In this document: positions 12,301 to 37,762 of the stretch, piece after piece
How positions within the stretch are numbered: the stretch's first letter is position 1
Layout: each line of letters begins with the position of its first letter
Source of the DNA: Watersipora subatra
Lineage: Eukaryota > Bryozoa > Gymnolaemata > Cheilostomatida > Watersiporidae
DNA length: 64,000 nucleotides
Direction: 5' to 3'
NCBI RefSeq assembly: GCF_963576615.1
Contig: NC_088717.1
Coordinates: 39,696,302 to 39,760,301, forward strand
Translations under genes and position numbers: made by a program
Notes under the pieces: generated by a model
What the model was told of the DNA's origin: nothing
What the model saw: only the letters and a program-made list of their open reading frames with translations
Database searches by the model: none

Positions 12301-13361
12301 CTGACAATCTCTCACGACATACTAGACAGCTATGGTACTACTTTTGATCCAGTCTTAAAGTTCCAGAACTGTGGCGAGCTAACAGACTACACTGTAATTG
12401 TGAGCCGACTTACCTTCTAAGTTCATCATGGTCATCCATTATGAAAGTGTCAACTTTGATGTGTGCAACTTCAAAATAAGACTCGTTGAATATTTTCATC
12501 CTTTTTCTTAACATACCCAACTCCAGCAGGCAAATGATCATGATTATTGGGACATTTATCACTGCAACAACAACGCTAACGTCACCCATCCATACAAACA
12601 CTTACTCTTTGCAGTGCCTATTATAAAAATGAAATGTTTAGTGTTAGCTTATTTGGCATAGAAAAAGAAAATAACAAGTCAGTTATGTCCCTTTTCACAA
12701 AACATACAGGAGTCTCAGAGATGTATAAAATCTTCTCAGTGCATCATAAATTATGTCGTCAAATATTTTAAACTTTATACCAAGCTAAACTCATCACAAA
12801 ATGCTTTTTTCTAAAAACGGAAATCTTATTATAATAGGGGCTATGTCTGTCTGTCTGTCTGTCTGTAGGTCTCTCCAAAGCCACTTTAAGAGCGTTGAGA
12901 AAAAAATCGTCTTGCATAGGAATCAATTTCGGATAGTAGTGCCCTTTTGTAGCAAAGGGCACTACCAACAGCGCCACACGACCACATCGCTGATATGTGG
13001 AATAATTATGCTTATCGTAATTACACATGAAGATCTCTCACGGTGTTCGGGACTGCTAGTATACTAGTTTATAAAAAGGTAGATTAGAGGCAAAATTACA
13101 GGTACCTACAAGTACAGCTTAACAAATGAAAGATGTTCCCTCCTATCAAAAACCAACATGTTAGTCAATTGAAAAAAGAGCAAACCTTAAACAAGAAAAA
13201 AACTGACAACTCATCGCAACTTTAACTATCCATCTAAAACTGAATGCATGTTTCTGCTAACTCACCCAAAATAAGCACACAGCCGATTATCAAGCTAGAC
13301 TGATATGTAACGAAGATGGAGGTATCGACTGCCAAATTTTCACCGTAACAAATACTATGCT
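6112..13361 (-). CDS. Unrecognised membrane protein gene, last four exons (C-terminal ~210 aa)
   Basis: Four minus-strand exons join without a frame break: 13361-13266, 12561-12414, 8033-7856 and 6324-6112 (stop TAG). Donors are G|GTGAGT, AG|GTAAGTC and CT|GTAAGT. Acceptors end CAG or AAG/TAG, with phases 1, 2 and 0. Together they predict a short extracellular part with SICYGENLAVDTS and a ~28-residue hydrophobic helix (IIGCVLILV-INVPIIMIICLL). A basic stop-transfer LRKRMK follows, then a ~150-residue cytoplasmic tail ending in a Lys-rich segment (KNIAKGRKKKLKTIQSKL). I do not recognise the family. The 5' exons are missing, and weak candidates lie upstream at 14.1, 17.9 and 23.9 kb. The joins are inferred from phase and splice sites only. 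Confidence 0.5.
6638..7087 (+). mobile_element. Helitron-like non-autonomous element, copy 1
   Basis: It starts TCTATATATATATATTTCTC, preceded by A, and ends ...GCTAG, followed by T. This is the A|TC...CTAG|T insertion geometry of Helitrons with no target duplication. The 5' part is shared with 52441 and 55340 (CTCAAAG, GTGTGT, CCGGCTATAGA). The 3' part TTAGAATGGCAAATGTTGTT is shared with 53158. Between them, a region that is tRNA-like on the minus strand lies at 6775-6715. It sits 3' of exon c of the unknown gene, in its last intron. Confidence 0.6.
7856..8033 (-). CDS. Exon c: helical cytoplasmic domain
   Basis: The 178 nt lie between an acceptor ...TTTTAAG and donor CT|GTAAGTAT. The peptide reads NLTVADIEKVVPSYLQHLGP, then LEKIRMYGTFLKKAYQLKTE and VDTKLDNLEWMITEKDIPA. 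The even residue composition and ideal donor make this look like a genuine exon, and it is the best single exon of the gene. Confidence 0.6.
9503..10135. mobile_element. Tc1/mariner-type MITE with 24-bp TIRs
   Basis: The left end (TA)CCGTAGAACCTCTATTTG and the reverse complement of the right end (TA)CTGTAAAACCTCTATTTG match over about 24 bp, and TA lies at both borders (9501-9502, 10136-10137). The right subterminal zone holds further degenerate copies of the TIR (GCGTTCAATTAAAGG, GTGTTCAAATAAAGG, ACATTCAAATAGAGG). At 633 bp it has no transposase, so it depended on a partner. Confidence 0.8.
10180..10214. repeat. 35-bp near-perfect palindrome
   Basis: The arms ATCAATTGCAAATGTAC and GTACACTTGCAATTGAT pair around a central AGTAC-type core with one mismatch per arm. 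No flanking direct repeat was found. It lies 45 bp right of the mariner-type MITE. Confidence 0.8.
10380..11045. mobile_element. Probable mariner-related relic
   Basis: The segment CCGTTCCCAAAATATG-AAAAAACCGCC at 10393 resembles TTGTTCCCAAAATACA-CCTTTTTCCGCC at 48428 inside another mariner-like element. The right end (rev-comp ACAATCATACCTCAACATTC) resembles mariner TIRs, followed by subterminal ATCTCAAAGG and ATCTCAAGGC motifs. The left TIR was not found. Confidence 0.4.
11178..11210. repeat. 33-bp palindrome (16-bp arms)
   Basis: The arms AACCTGCAGGTGCTTG and CAAGCACCTACAGGTT differ by one base and flank a single T. There is no 7-bp flanking repeat (GATCAAC against TAACCAA). The function is unknown. 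Confidence 0.85.
12414..12561 (-). CDS. Exon b: rest of membrane helix and juxtamembrane tail
   Basis: Acceptor GTTGTTGCAG precedes 12561, and donor AG|GTAAGTC follows 12414. The 148 nt complete the hydrophobic helix (INVPIIMIICLLELG), then give the basic LRKRMK and IFNESYFEVAHIKVDTFIMD ending DHDELR. The 5' phase (needs one base) fits exon a, and the 3' phase (two bases left) fits exon c. Confidence 0.5.
12836..13060. repeat. Dispersed repeat with (TGTC)n core
   Basis: A (TGTC)n run at 12844-12866 is followed by a short hairpin (GTGCCCTTTTGTAGCAAAGGGCAC, 12938-12961) and an end reading GACTGCTAGTATACTAG. TGTCTG-rich runs also occur at 12070, 16618 and 47828. It lies in the intron between exons a and b of the unknown gene. 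Confidence 0.45.
13266..13361 (-). CDS. Exon a: extracellular segment and start of membrane helix
   Basis: Acceptor ATTTCAG precedes 13361, and donor G|GTGAGT follows 13266. The 96 nt carry HSICYGENLAVDTSIFVTYQ then SSLIIGCVLIL and end in phase 1. The frame also runs open upstream of the acceptor (AVGLLWITPIIS) to an in-frame TGA. An AGAG| acceptor 2 nt further in, or a start at the nearby ATG, therefore cannot be excluded. Confidence 0.4.
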
Positions 13362-26206
<12,845 letters not shown>

Positions 26207-26950
26207 ATAGTTTAACTAACTCCTACCGTCCATCACTATGTAAATCAGCAGATCTCGTTAGCTCGGCAATCACAGATTCTTTTATAGAATCTAGACCGGT
26301 TTTATAGCGACGTACAATCACAATACTTACATTCCTAGCCCACGAATCTCATTCTACTCATTTCCTTGCATTACTTTTTTGCGGATTCGAGAAGTTATCG
26401 TCTAATATTTAGCCAGTAACATTGCCACAATGTTCCTTCTGGCTTGGATGGATGAGCCAGTCTATTTATATGCAAAGAATAGGTGTCGGCCATCTTGTTT
26501 TGTATGATTAGGAGCATGGCTTCTCATAGTTGGGCGTCTTGAGAGCTTATTATTTTGTACAATATTATATACACAATCAGCTAGATATCATTTTACCCTG
26601 TATTGAATCACATATCTTGTACGGTCTCTAGCTACGATATATTTGACTCCATTTGTAAATTTATATGTATATTGCGTTTAAGCAATCCGCTCACTGACTT
26701 ATGCGAGTTGATTTCCTAAAAAGCAACTATTTTTGGTAATTTTCTCAAAATACGTACATTCCATCTTACATTGTACCATTCTTTACTCTGTGATCTGCCT
26801 TATTGGTCTGTACATACTAACTTGTTCCACTGTTCATAAACACTCTTCTCTTGCATTCTTTTAGATTTTTTTTATAACGAATCACATTGTTTTGTGGGTG
26901 TGAATGCTGCGTATTTGTAAAGTAATAAAGGGTATGTTTGAATTCAACAA
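26207..26950 (+). other. SoxB1 3' UTR, about 0.74 kb
   Basis: Non-coding and AT-rich, running from the stop to the polyadenylation signal AATAAA at 26924-26929. A TGTAAATA Pumilio-type octamer at 26202-26209 overlaps the stop codon. TGTACAATATTATATACA lies near 26560. miRNA or RNA-binding-protein control is plausible but not shown. Confidence 0.6.
26924..26929 (+). terminator. Polyadenylation signal of SoxB1 (AATAAA)
   Basis: AATAAA sits 718 nt after the stop codon and is followed 15-25 nt later by a T/G-containing stretch (GGGTATGTTTGAATTC). It is the first AATAAA after the stop. Confidence 0.6.
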
Positions 26951-29900
26951 CTATAATATTCACAGATTGGAAACAGGTCTATAAGTAAATACATCTCTTA
27001 CTAGTTATTTGTAGAAACAAGTGTCGACAATCATGAAAACCCGCGTGCTCTAGGTTAGTACACCTATGTTGTAGTGGCTGACAATGGATTTGACAAGCAG
27101 ACATCCATAGCACAAAAGGCTAGCTACTAGATATTGTTACTGAACAAATTTCCTCATTCTTAGGCATATCTCCAGTCATTCACGGACGATTGTCATAAGC
27201 ATTGTTCTATCATTCCAACCTCTTTTCTATGCTCTGAATACAAGGAGATACTCTATGAAATAGCGCGGACAATAAATAAATCGCTCCGTGGAAACATAAT
27301 GAAGCCTAATTGACCAAATTTTATCAAAAACAAACGATAAGACAATATCTATGTGGTGAAATACATAGCCTCCACACAATGTACCCGCATTGGTATTATG
27401 CAACTGCATACGGCCGTACTTGCTCGCTTTGTCCGACCATTCACGACACCTCTAAAGAAGATTTACAAAGTCCATTTGTTTGCGACAAGCGAAAATTTCT
27501 GACTTGATGAACGGTGAATGAAAGAGGCTAAAATGCATTAATATAACCAAAGTAAAATGAACAATGGCAAAGAATAAAGGTCTAAATAATTTTTTCTTGA
27601 ATAATTTTCTATATTGTTAATGTTTACTAGCATTTAGAATGTTGCTGGTTGCTCTGCACCATTACATAAGAAACGGAGAAAGTTTTGAACTTTGGAGATC
27701 ATCTGAATATGAGGAAAAAACTACACTTTCACCTTCAGAAACACTTTCTTTGTATCTTGAACCAGCTGAAATCTTTCTATTTTAGCAGCGAAAATTAAAG
27801 AACCTCTCGATTTATTTTTTCGTGTTACAAAAAAGTAAAACATAAATTTGCTGAACGAGGTGTCCCTGAAAGGGGTATGCAAAATAATTCACACCGATGT
27901 GTTTGTGTGCCTCCTCATGCTTATTTAATATATCATTGTTTTGACAAGCCGTAGACATAAATGCAAAATTTCTCAAAGAAAAAATGGGTAAACAAAGTGA
28001 ACAATAGTCAAGTAATTGAGTTTCTTAATACACGACCTCAGTGAATAATGCGCGTAGTTGGGCTTGTTCGCCTGGTTAAATCGGGACAAAAGGTCTATTA
28101 AAATTTTACCCATGGCCTTCTGAGCAATGTTTATCCTCCATTCATGTGAGCTGGTGAGATGGAAAGGCTTGTGTTGGTTTAAGACTGCCTGTTCAGAATT
28201 CAGTCTTCTCACCTTTGCTATCTTTATTCGAAATCTTTTATCGGCATTGTCTGAGTGCATCTACATGTAATGGAAGGGGCGACCAATGCTTTAGGTTTAA
28301 TCAACACCCGCCTTGAATTCCCTATGATGTTTTTAAAAATGTTCGGAGCTGCCAAACGCTGTTTTAACAATATGCTTGATACTCAAAATTCTGCTAACAT
28401 GCAACTATTAGTTTTTCTGAACATTCCTATATAATATTTAAATCACGATTTGAAATTTTAACTGAATACAAACTTTCTAATTGCAACATTTTTTTATTTC
28501 TATAAAGTATTACACAGGTAATACTTTTATTTCTATTTTTATTATGGTATTTTGAATCGGAAAGAAACAGCTAAATGTATGATAAGATATTTTAAAGACA
28601 GCATTTGAAAACCATGATATACCGGTATGCAATTCACCGATTTGACTAATATATTTAATGCTGCCGATAATGGCTGCCACATTGACATCTCCAATAAATT
28701 TCTCGTCTTGTGTAATCATAGATTACTTGTGACTATTTACAGATGACAATTAAGAAAAACGTCATTTGCCTCCTATTGTTTTGGCCTCCATTAGTATTAT
28801 TATTAATATCACATAGTGGTGTCAGATCAAAACTAATAACTTTGGCGCGTTGAAATGCATTAAGAAAATTTGTATCTCTCTCCTGCCAAGCTACTTGAAG
28901 TATTTAATGAGAGAAATTTTTTAAGATTGTTTTGCTTACTAGAACGAGTTATATCAGTAGAATACTTTCTGGAAAATCTCTGCAGTATGTATATTAGGGA
29001 ATCAATATCGAGGTACAATAAGAGAAGATTGTAATAATCGCTAGCGACCAAACTGGTATTATGATAATCGATTCAATGGTTTGGCAGACGATTTGTCATC
29101 AATTGTCACTAATTACACGAATGCTTCAAATAAATTTTTGAGTTCTCTCCATGAATCACTGAGATAATTGCTTGGCTTCTCATTGTTTTTAGTGTTATTA
29201 TTGTTTTATTCCTGAATAAATCTTTATTGTTAACCTTTCATACTGACTACACGTATTTGGGTGTCAACAATGCCAAATAATGAGTCACTGAGAGGCATAT
29301 GCGAAGGTATCCTCTTATGTAGGCCTGCGTAATTTGCTAACCAAATAATGAGCACATTTAATGTTGACCGACCTCATTGTCGCTAATCAGAAATCCGAAT
29401 GACTCATCGTATTATGGATTCAAGCTTTTTTCACTTCATGTACATCAAAGAATTTAAAACTTCCATAATATGACAGTGTTGTGTTTTATTAGTTTATTAT
29501 AGCTATGCAAGTATTAGTGATCAAGCATCTCACAGATTATGATTTTTTAGCATCATTTTTATTATTATATTAATCAAAAATTTGAGTAAAAACTTTATGC
29601 AAATTACTTATATGCATAATGAATATTAAAGTTTTGATAAATTTTATTTATTTCAAAATCATTTGGCAGTAGAAAAGAATTTAATTTTTCACTAACAAAT
29701 ATATAAAGTTAGTCGATCGAAACTCTTTCTAATAAAAGATATAATAATAAATATATACATTTGTTCAACCTAAAATGTATCTAGTTATCTAAAATATGTC
29801 TGGTTATCTAAAATAAGTGCAAGTTATAATAAAAAATGTATAAAATTATTCTATATATTATTATACATATATATTATTCAAATATATGAAAAACTAGACT

Positions 29901-32900
29901 ATATCTAAGGAACAATTTTTAAAATTTAATTTTTTTTTGCATTGTATTTTCAGCAGAACGAATATGAATATATGGTGTGTTAACAACCAGTGAATACACC
30001 TCGATTGCATCAAGGAGTACCCGACTGTAACACCAACAAGCAAGCCAACAGGCACCTGTAAGAGGATTACAATTTGAATGTCTGTCTTGCGTTTAAATAG
30101 ATTTAAAGTCAAATTCTCTTGTCACTGGTGCCAAATTGAAATACCTCATGAAGGAATTCTTGCATCAGTTGTGATGACCAGCTGTCAGACTCTCTCTCTC
30201 TTGTCTCCTATTTCAGGATTCCATATTTCGTGATACCTCTTACGCTTGCCTTAGCATTGATAATACCCTCAACTGTTATGGCGTGATAATGCGTTGAATA
30301 ACAATTTTCCCTCTTCATTCTTAACATATTAATAGTATCCATTCTCGATAGAAAATCAAACCACCCTGAAATTTTTATTCTGGCATCATTGAAATTTAAT
30401 TGATTTACAATCATAATGTGTGCTAAATGTTTATTGAAGCCATAAAAAACAATTAGAATTTTACTTAAATCTTGCAAAGAAGTTACAAGGAATTTTATAT
30501 TTTTGAATTTCTTGTAAACTTGAACTTCTTCTCGGAAGTTTTGAAAATTTAAGTGATGGGTCATTTAATAAGGAATGTGCACAGCAGATGCCACAGCTCC
30601 CGGTATCAAATCTGCACCCGGAGCAATTCATAAATAATTTAGCAGGCCTGACTAGAGATGCAGATATCGAGCTTACACTTGTATTGTCTTCACCTCTGCT
30701 TTGTCATATTATAAATCAATGAGCGCCTAGAGTATTTTTGCTTTCGAAGAATAGAACTATTGTCTTGTCACGGAATAATTGGATGTTACTGCCATAAAAT
30801 ATGTATAAGCATTGGCCTATGGCTCGATATTAATAAACCAAACCCTTCTTTGCTCTTTTATTCTTTCTATCCGTGTCCAAAAGAAATATTTGGCAAACAA
30901 ACCGCACAATGCAAAAAATACCTATTTAATTTACATAAACTCACTTTAACCAAATAATTGTTTTTTATTCGTGCAAAAAATCTATACGGCTCCAAATTTT
31001 TAAGAACCTCAAGGCGAACATTGCCCAACTTCTGACTGAAGAAAAGGTTATTAGCATAAGGTTCAATGTCTATAGGATGAACACAAATACACCGTAACAG
31101 GTATAAACCTTAAAATGCATATTTTAACTGACACATTTATAAAACAGTACATTCACAAAAATTTATGTAAAAATAATTAGCATTACAAAAACTTTGGAGA
31201 GTGTTTAGATAAGACCGACTGGTACACGCATAATGTTCAGCTAGATTCGTGACAAAAATGATCAGCTAACAAGCAAAAAAAACAAATTAATAAAATTTAA
31301 TTGAACAAATTTTTAATATGCATTTCTTGTAAAACCTATACCGTAAGTTAAAAGCTACAAGTGTGCTGTTTCGCTAAAAACAATACAAACATATTTTCAA
31401 GCATACATATTTTTAAACTGATTTGCCTCGAAATGCCGAATTACTGTACCGCAGATATATAGCTTAATATCTGCTATTTACCTGCTATAGTTTAATATCT
31501 GCTATAGATATGCGCCGCGTTCAGACTTGTCTAACTGATGAGCTCTGAACACAGCCTCTTTTCAATAAGAATTGATTTTGCGCGCACTTCCTTGCACTTT
31601 GCTAATAATATTTTAGTCTTCTATTTTTTTGGAAATGCTGGCTAAAAACCATGTCTTTTTGTGCTCTGCACATGGCTCTAGGAAGGCTTCGAAATATATT
31701 TTGTGCCCGACAACACTGTTAGAGCATACGGCCTCTTATACATTGATAGCATGATGGGACCAGTCTATCATAGTGTAGATATGCCCGCCGGGCTATATTT
31801 AATTTTACATTTAATATAGTACACGCTTACTTATATTTCTCATTAGCAAGATTTTCACTGATTAATAAATGTTGGTAATTGTACTTTTAAAAACATTATA
31901 GTAAAAAACAATTATTCAAGGAGGAATATGATATCTGTTATGATATCTGGTAGCATATTATGCATTGCTGTGTGAAATAAACTGGATCCTTTTGTTGGAC
32001 AACTAAAATTCTCATTTACAATATTGTTACTCATTGCGAATTTAGTCAATAGAAGCAAATTATATATTAAATTAATCCTAATTTTGTGCTGATTTCAAAT
32101 ATTTGAACCAAACAGTTGCTAAATTCTGTTTTAAATGATTATGATGGCTAAATTATAAACATTTAATTTGTAATGGTTGAAGATAACAATTTATACAGAT
32201 ATGATCATAATACATAAATATATAATACATTTTTAATTGTTTACTTCAGGTCATATACTTACAAGACTAGATTTTGGAAACAAGGAATTTAGATGTATAA
32301 GTTTAAAAACAAGAAATCATCTCATGAGCCCTGGTGGTGCGTAATCCAATCATTTTTATTACATTCGTTTGAGAAACTGCATCTAATCGTATTTGGGTAC
32401 ATCCTACACATTGTTTGATTGGATATTTTAAATCTTAAAGGTAATGGTTTTGCAGTTTTTCAAAGGGCTGACAGCAATGCAAAAATACCAAGGAGATTGC
32501 GAGCTATTGGAAGTCTTTCAGTTCACTGACTATTGGTTAATTGATGATTAGTGACATCTATTGATAGCTATGAGATGAATGTGCCCAACTATTGGATAGG
32601 TGTGAGAGAAAGAGAGCTGAGACGGGTGTAGTTTGTATTCAGACACACCTCCTTCGTCATCGTCAGTGCTACCTTTCCAGGACTGGACAGCAGAGTGAAT
32701 TGCTTTAGTATAACTGCTGCCGTGTTTTTTAGTCGAACTCTCTCTGACCTTGATTAAAAATATTCATATGATTATATGTCAAGGTCATTCGTTAACCTTT
32801 GGTTCCTTTATTTTGTGATCTAATGACAGCCATCCTGCACAGTCAAAATGCAGCGATGCAAATAATGAATTTTATTAAAAGTCGCAATCTCTCATTTTGA

Positions 32901-35900
32901 TAAAGCTAAGAACCTCAACAAAAGCTTAATTGTCATGTCTTCCAAATCAGCAGGTATCTTACATATCCACCTAATGGTTGGCTGAAAGCTGCATATATTT
33001 ATGCTAATATATGAAATGGTCGCAAAGTATAATGTATTGGCTAAAGTGTAAGATGGAGTGAAGTGTGTATATTGTTGAAGAACAAACAAGGTCGGGTATA
33101 GCCAGTCAAGTAGTAGCTAGTTAGAACAATACCACTGGTGTGAGAATCAATAATGATACACGTTCTATGCAAACTCGCTTTTTGCCCTTTTTCATAAAAA
33201 CACCTATTTGCTACAATGCGAATACGGTGGCTTTAGACTCATTGTAACAAGCTCACAATAGAGGCTACAGTTCAAATTTTTCATACGCGCTGATGTTTTG
33301 TATGTGTATTTTTGTTTTTGATCAACATAAGGACAGAAACTTACCTGTGTGATATTACACCTGAAAAGTGTCGCATATCAATTTCTACTAATGGAATATC
33401 TTGTAATACAACATTTTTTTAAGTGGCTAATTTTTTAGGTGAAGCTGTGGTTCTGAATATAATGGAGAGGAAACCATAATGCAGCCCTATTTTTGAGATT
33501 CTCGAAAATACAAGCTAGTTCCAAATTCACAAATGAATCGGACCATCTATTGAATTGTGGGTAATTAGCAGATATCTGCCTAGTTTCTTTGTTTGTTTAC
33601 CTCTTCAGTTTAAAACACTGTTTCTATGTAAGGAAGTAAAACTGGCCATGAGAGGATTGAATGTGATCTAACAAAGGTGGCAGGGTTGATTAACCCCTTA
33701 GATGCGAATGCATAATACTCCTAGTAAAATTATCAGAATTTACTGAGATGCTGTCTGTATTAATCACAGAGCCAAAACTGCTGAAAACCTAACCACGTGC
33801 GTATGGATGATAAAGCAAGGCCTATTTCAATTAACTAGATATTTATACTCCTAGCTGAAAGTATTGATTCAACTCTTTCGCTCAATTAAAGTTTAATTGC
33901 GATGAGACCAAGAAGCAGGATCTCAGTCCTCGACCGTAACTCTACTCTCTAATCCACTAATGGTAATGAAACAGCCGCGAGCAGCGAGCGTGTGCTTGGG
34001 AATAGGTGTCATTTGAAATTGAGCTCTCTTCAAGCCATTCTGCCTGGGAAAGTCGCGCACGGATCAAATTAGATCTCACTGTAGATATTACTTACTCGTT
34101 CAAAGTGTCTGCATCACGCTTGGCATTTTAATGATTTGAGATTTTTAAAATGTAGATCTATACCTGGCCAAGCAACCACATAGAACTTTTATTTAAGTCG
34201 TAAGACATGGTCTAGTATTGTTCCAGGACTATCCGAGTCTGAACGAACGAGACTTAACTACGAACAGGCACCTTGACATCGCCATATTCCTGAAGTGACG
34301 AGAAAAACTCTAATCGTCTGTCTTAGACAATGTCATAATTTAATGTTGAAACAATATTGGCGATGTTATAGATTTTCACTGTACCAAAGTTGGTAGATTT
34401 CAAACACTAATATACTCCATTGTATCCTAGTTTAGTCAACTAATAGAATGAATTATTTTATTTTCCAAAAACTATTTTCATCGAAATACATTAAATCTTT
34501 GCAGATTAAAACCAGAAACCAAGTGCCTGAGAAAACAATGACCTCGCCTGTCTGCTCTTCCGAAGCAAATTGATTTGGCAAAGGTCCAAGATGAAAGATG
34601 TCCCACAAGCCGGCTTGCGATTGAATCTCGCTTTCCAGCATTGTCAACATTACAAAACTGATTTTAATAAAATTCACATTCGTAATATGAAATTAGGTAA
34701 ATTGGCATATTGATATTTTACATATTCTCCCAGGCGATGTAGCCTATTATCTAAGTCGCTGTTTTCAGAGTTGAAACGAATCGGTAGGCAGAGTTGAATT
34801 TGATGCTGATTCTATGAGATTAAACCATTACATGGCTGAGTCGCTGAAGAATCAACTTCCAGCATTACTTAAATGAATGATCATGTTGTTTTTGATGTCT
34901 ACCGCATTATTTGCAGAATAAAGTGCTTTGAAAGAAAACATTAGCTTGAAATATTAATGTTTTCCCATTTTAAGACTGTATAGGTTGAATAATAGAGAGC
35001 GTTCGCGTCTCGCGTTACCACAAAGCTGTATCCTAGCCCCGAGCATTTGACAAAGCCTTCGAGTCAAGACCGTAATTGCCGCTCTGTGGCATGCCTTTAA
35101 ACTCAGCAAACAAAAAGGAGAAGTTTGGGCAATCTCGAGATGTAAAATGAGAGACCAGTAGTGATTGTTTGCCTATGGTTTACCAGAGATTTCTTTTGTG
35201 ACACGGATTAAATAATTACAGTACGATACTCAAACTATTTAAATTATGGTGAAAAAATATGACGTAGGTGAGGAAGGTAATTGTTCTCCGATGAGCAATT
35301 AAATTTAAACAAATTTTTTTACCTCTTTGGAAAAGATCTTTAAGAATAAAAAATTTCTTTCAGTCTTTAGGCGGCTAGAAAAAAGAGTTTCATCATTGGA
35401 GATAGACAATTTCCACTCGTTATCAGATAAAAGGGAATGTGAAGTGACAAAAAAACTTTAAACCTGACATGATTATGCACTCGGAATATTTCATTATCAT
35501 GCCTATCATCAGTGCAGTCCAATCGGGTTATACACAATAGACCAGAGTGACTGGACTGCCCACAGTCATGCATCTCTCTTGTGGACTGGTGAAAGAGATT
35601 TCTTGAGAATATAAACATGGAAACCCTATTCTATTAAGCAATGACAAAGGTTTTCGGCATCCACAATGGAAACATTTCAAAGCTTTATTCAGAGGTGCAC
35701 AAACAGATTTCTATTCAGACCAAAGTTTCTAATCAGCTATAACCTCTCAGAAATGAATGCTAAGCCCTATAAACCTCAATAAGAGTGTCATTTGAGTACT
35801 TTTGCAATGAAAGCGGCTGAAGAAGCCCTTTATATTGCACGGAATTAGGTTTTAGGCAATTTTAAATCGGCGAAATTATGTAACAATTTGAAAATAAAGT

Positions 35901-37118
35901 ACGGCTATTGCAGCTTTCGTTCTCCTCAGCATGGCAGCCATGTGATAACTACCGTTATAACATAAGTGTAGCGTAGGATCCTAGATCAGTATGGGTTGAG
36001 TAGGCATATCCACAAACTAATTACGGAGAAATATGCTAACTGGATATGTCGCAGAATATGGAACTATTGACATCTTGTCATCGACGTTACACAAAGCATG
36101 ACAGATAGACTGAGGAGGTTTTAATATTTTAATGCGATACATTTTAACAATATCATAATCAATTGATAGACAAATACTAATGAGAATAAAAAATACTTAT
36201 AGTATACAAACTTCAGTAAAGTTTTGCTAATCCATGATAACAATTGTTAGTGTGTGTGTGTGTGTGGTCCAATCTTTGAACGCTTCTTTCTAAGCTTCCC
36301 ATTCTTTACTGAGAGCTTGTCCTAGTTGAGACTGGCAGTGAATGTGTGCGCATTGATCAAGCCATTGCAACTAACTGAGGGGCTCCTATCACACTTTATA
36401 TTATTTATAAATAGCTATTCTCTACAGAAAAGGCATAATAAAAATTTATTGTTACAACTGAGCATTATTGTAAAGGGATGAAGCACAGACGGTCTTAATA
36501 AAGCCATGGAGTATCACAAAACTGCTGATAGAACGCATTGTAAAGGCAATTATTTTACTAATCGAGCCACAATTCAAACATACAATGAAGTTAGATGAGC
36601 CAGCGCTCTTTCATTTAATCACCCCAAAACAAAGCCATCTATTATGGTCTGGAGGAGCTAGGAGAATGCGTATAACCGCCCTGCTTAGCTAACGCATTAC
36701 GAGATCAATAAATGTATTACCGTTTGCTACTGCCAGCCTCCTCAAAAGGCTAGTTACGCTCAGTGGTGCAGAAGGAGATTGCACCCGCTGACCTAGCTGC
36801 TGCCTGAGCGAGCCACTTTACTTTTGAACAATATTTCCTGATACAGGTTCATAGGTCTTTTTATTTCAGCTTTTTATTGACATTTTTTGATATAAAGCTC
36901 CGTGTAGCATGGGAGTTTGTGTTGACATAATATACAAGAAAATTACGTATTCTTTAAAATATTTAATGATGCTGTTTATGAAATTTACAATTTTTAATGG
37001 TTTTTAAAAATAATGGAATGCAAGTTAAATAAATAAAAGTTGTGCAACACTGGACTATATGTATACATGGCTCGAGGTTCCCCTTAAAAATGCAATGTAA
37101 ATCGGCATAACTCCACCA
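26951..37118. other. About 10 kb with no gene found
   Basis: There are no domain-bearing open frames, convincing exon pairs or transposon ends. A short (GT)n microsatellite lies at 36249-36266. Open frames of 60-120 codons occur, but their composition is that of AT-rich non-coding DNA. Position 3' of SoxB1 would suit distal regulatory DNA, which I cannot demonstrate. Confidence 0.5.
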
Positions 37119-37762
37119 GTGTTATATATATATATATTTATTTATATACTGAATATATATATTGATTTATTTATATATACCGAATATATATATATACCAA
37201 ATATTTATTTATATTACACCGGATATATATATATTGTATCGGATATATATAACGGATATATATACCAGATATATATATATACAATTTTAAATACTGGATA
37301 TATATATACTAGATATGTACACTACCGGATATATATATGTATACATCATATATATATACATCATATATATATATGTATACATCATATATATATATACATC
37401 ATATATATATGTATACATCATATATATATATGTATACATCATATATATATATATATATGTATGTATACATCATATATATATACATCATATATATATATAT
37501 ATGTATACATCATATATATATATAAAATTTATTCATGTAAAACCTTAGATAAAAAACAACTTCATTACTATTAGTTTCATGTCTGTTACGCAGACAATCA
37601 TCATCCTAGAAACGCAGACAATATATATATATGTATACATCATATATATATATGTATACATCATATATATATGTATACATCATATATATATATACATCAT
37701 ATACATATATGTATACATCATATATATATATATGTATACATCATATATATATATATATAAAA
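37119..37762. repeat. TA-rich minisatellite, (ATATATATGTATACATC)n
   Basis: Two tracts, about 37335-37530 and 37621-37762, are made of a ~17-22-bp unit of ATATAT, GTATAC and ATC. A 90-bp unrelated segment separates them. The left flank 37119-37335 holds looser (TA)n with CCGGATATATAT units. The Tyr/Ile-rich open frames in it are artefacts. Confidence 0.9.

Larger units (their letters stand above)
8034..12413 (-). other. Intron of the unknown membrane protein gene
   Basis: This 4.4-kb intron, inferred from the phase match of exons b and c, contains the mariner-like MITE at 9503-10135, a palindrome at 10180-10214, a mariner-related relic at 10380-11045 and a palindrome at 11178-11210. I found no other exon of good quality, though 8.57-8.76 kb has an open minus-strand stretch. 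Confidence 0.4.
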
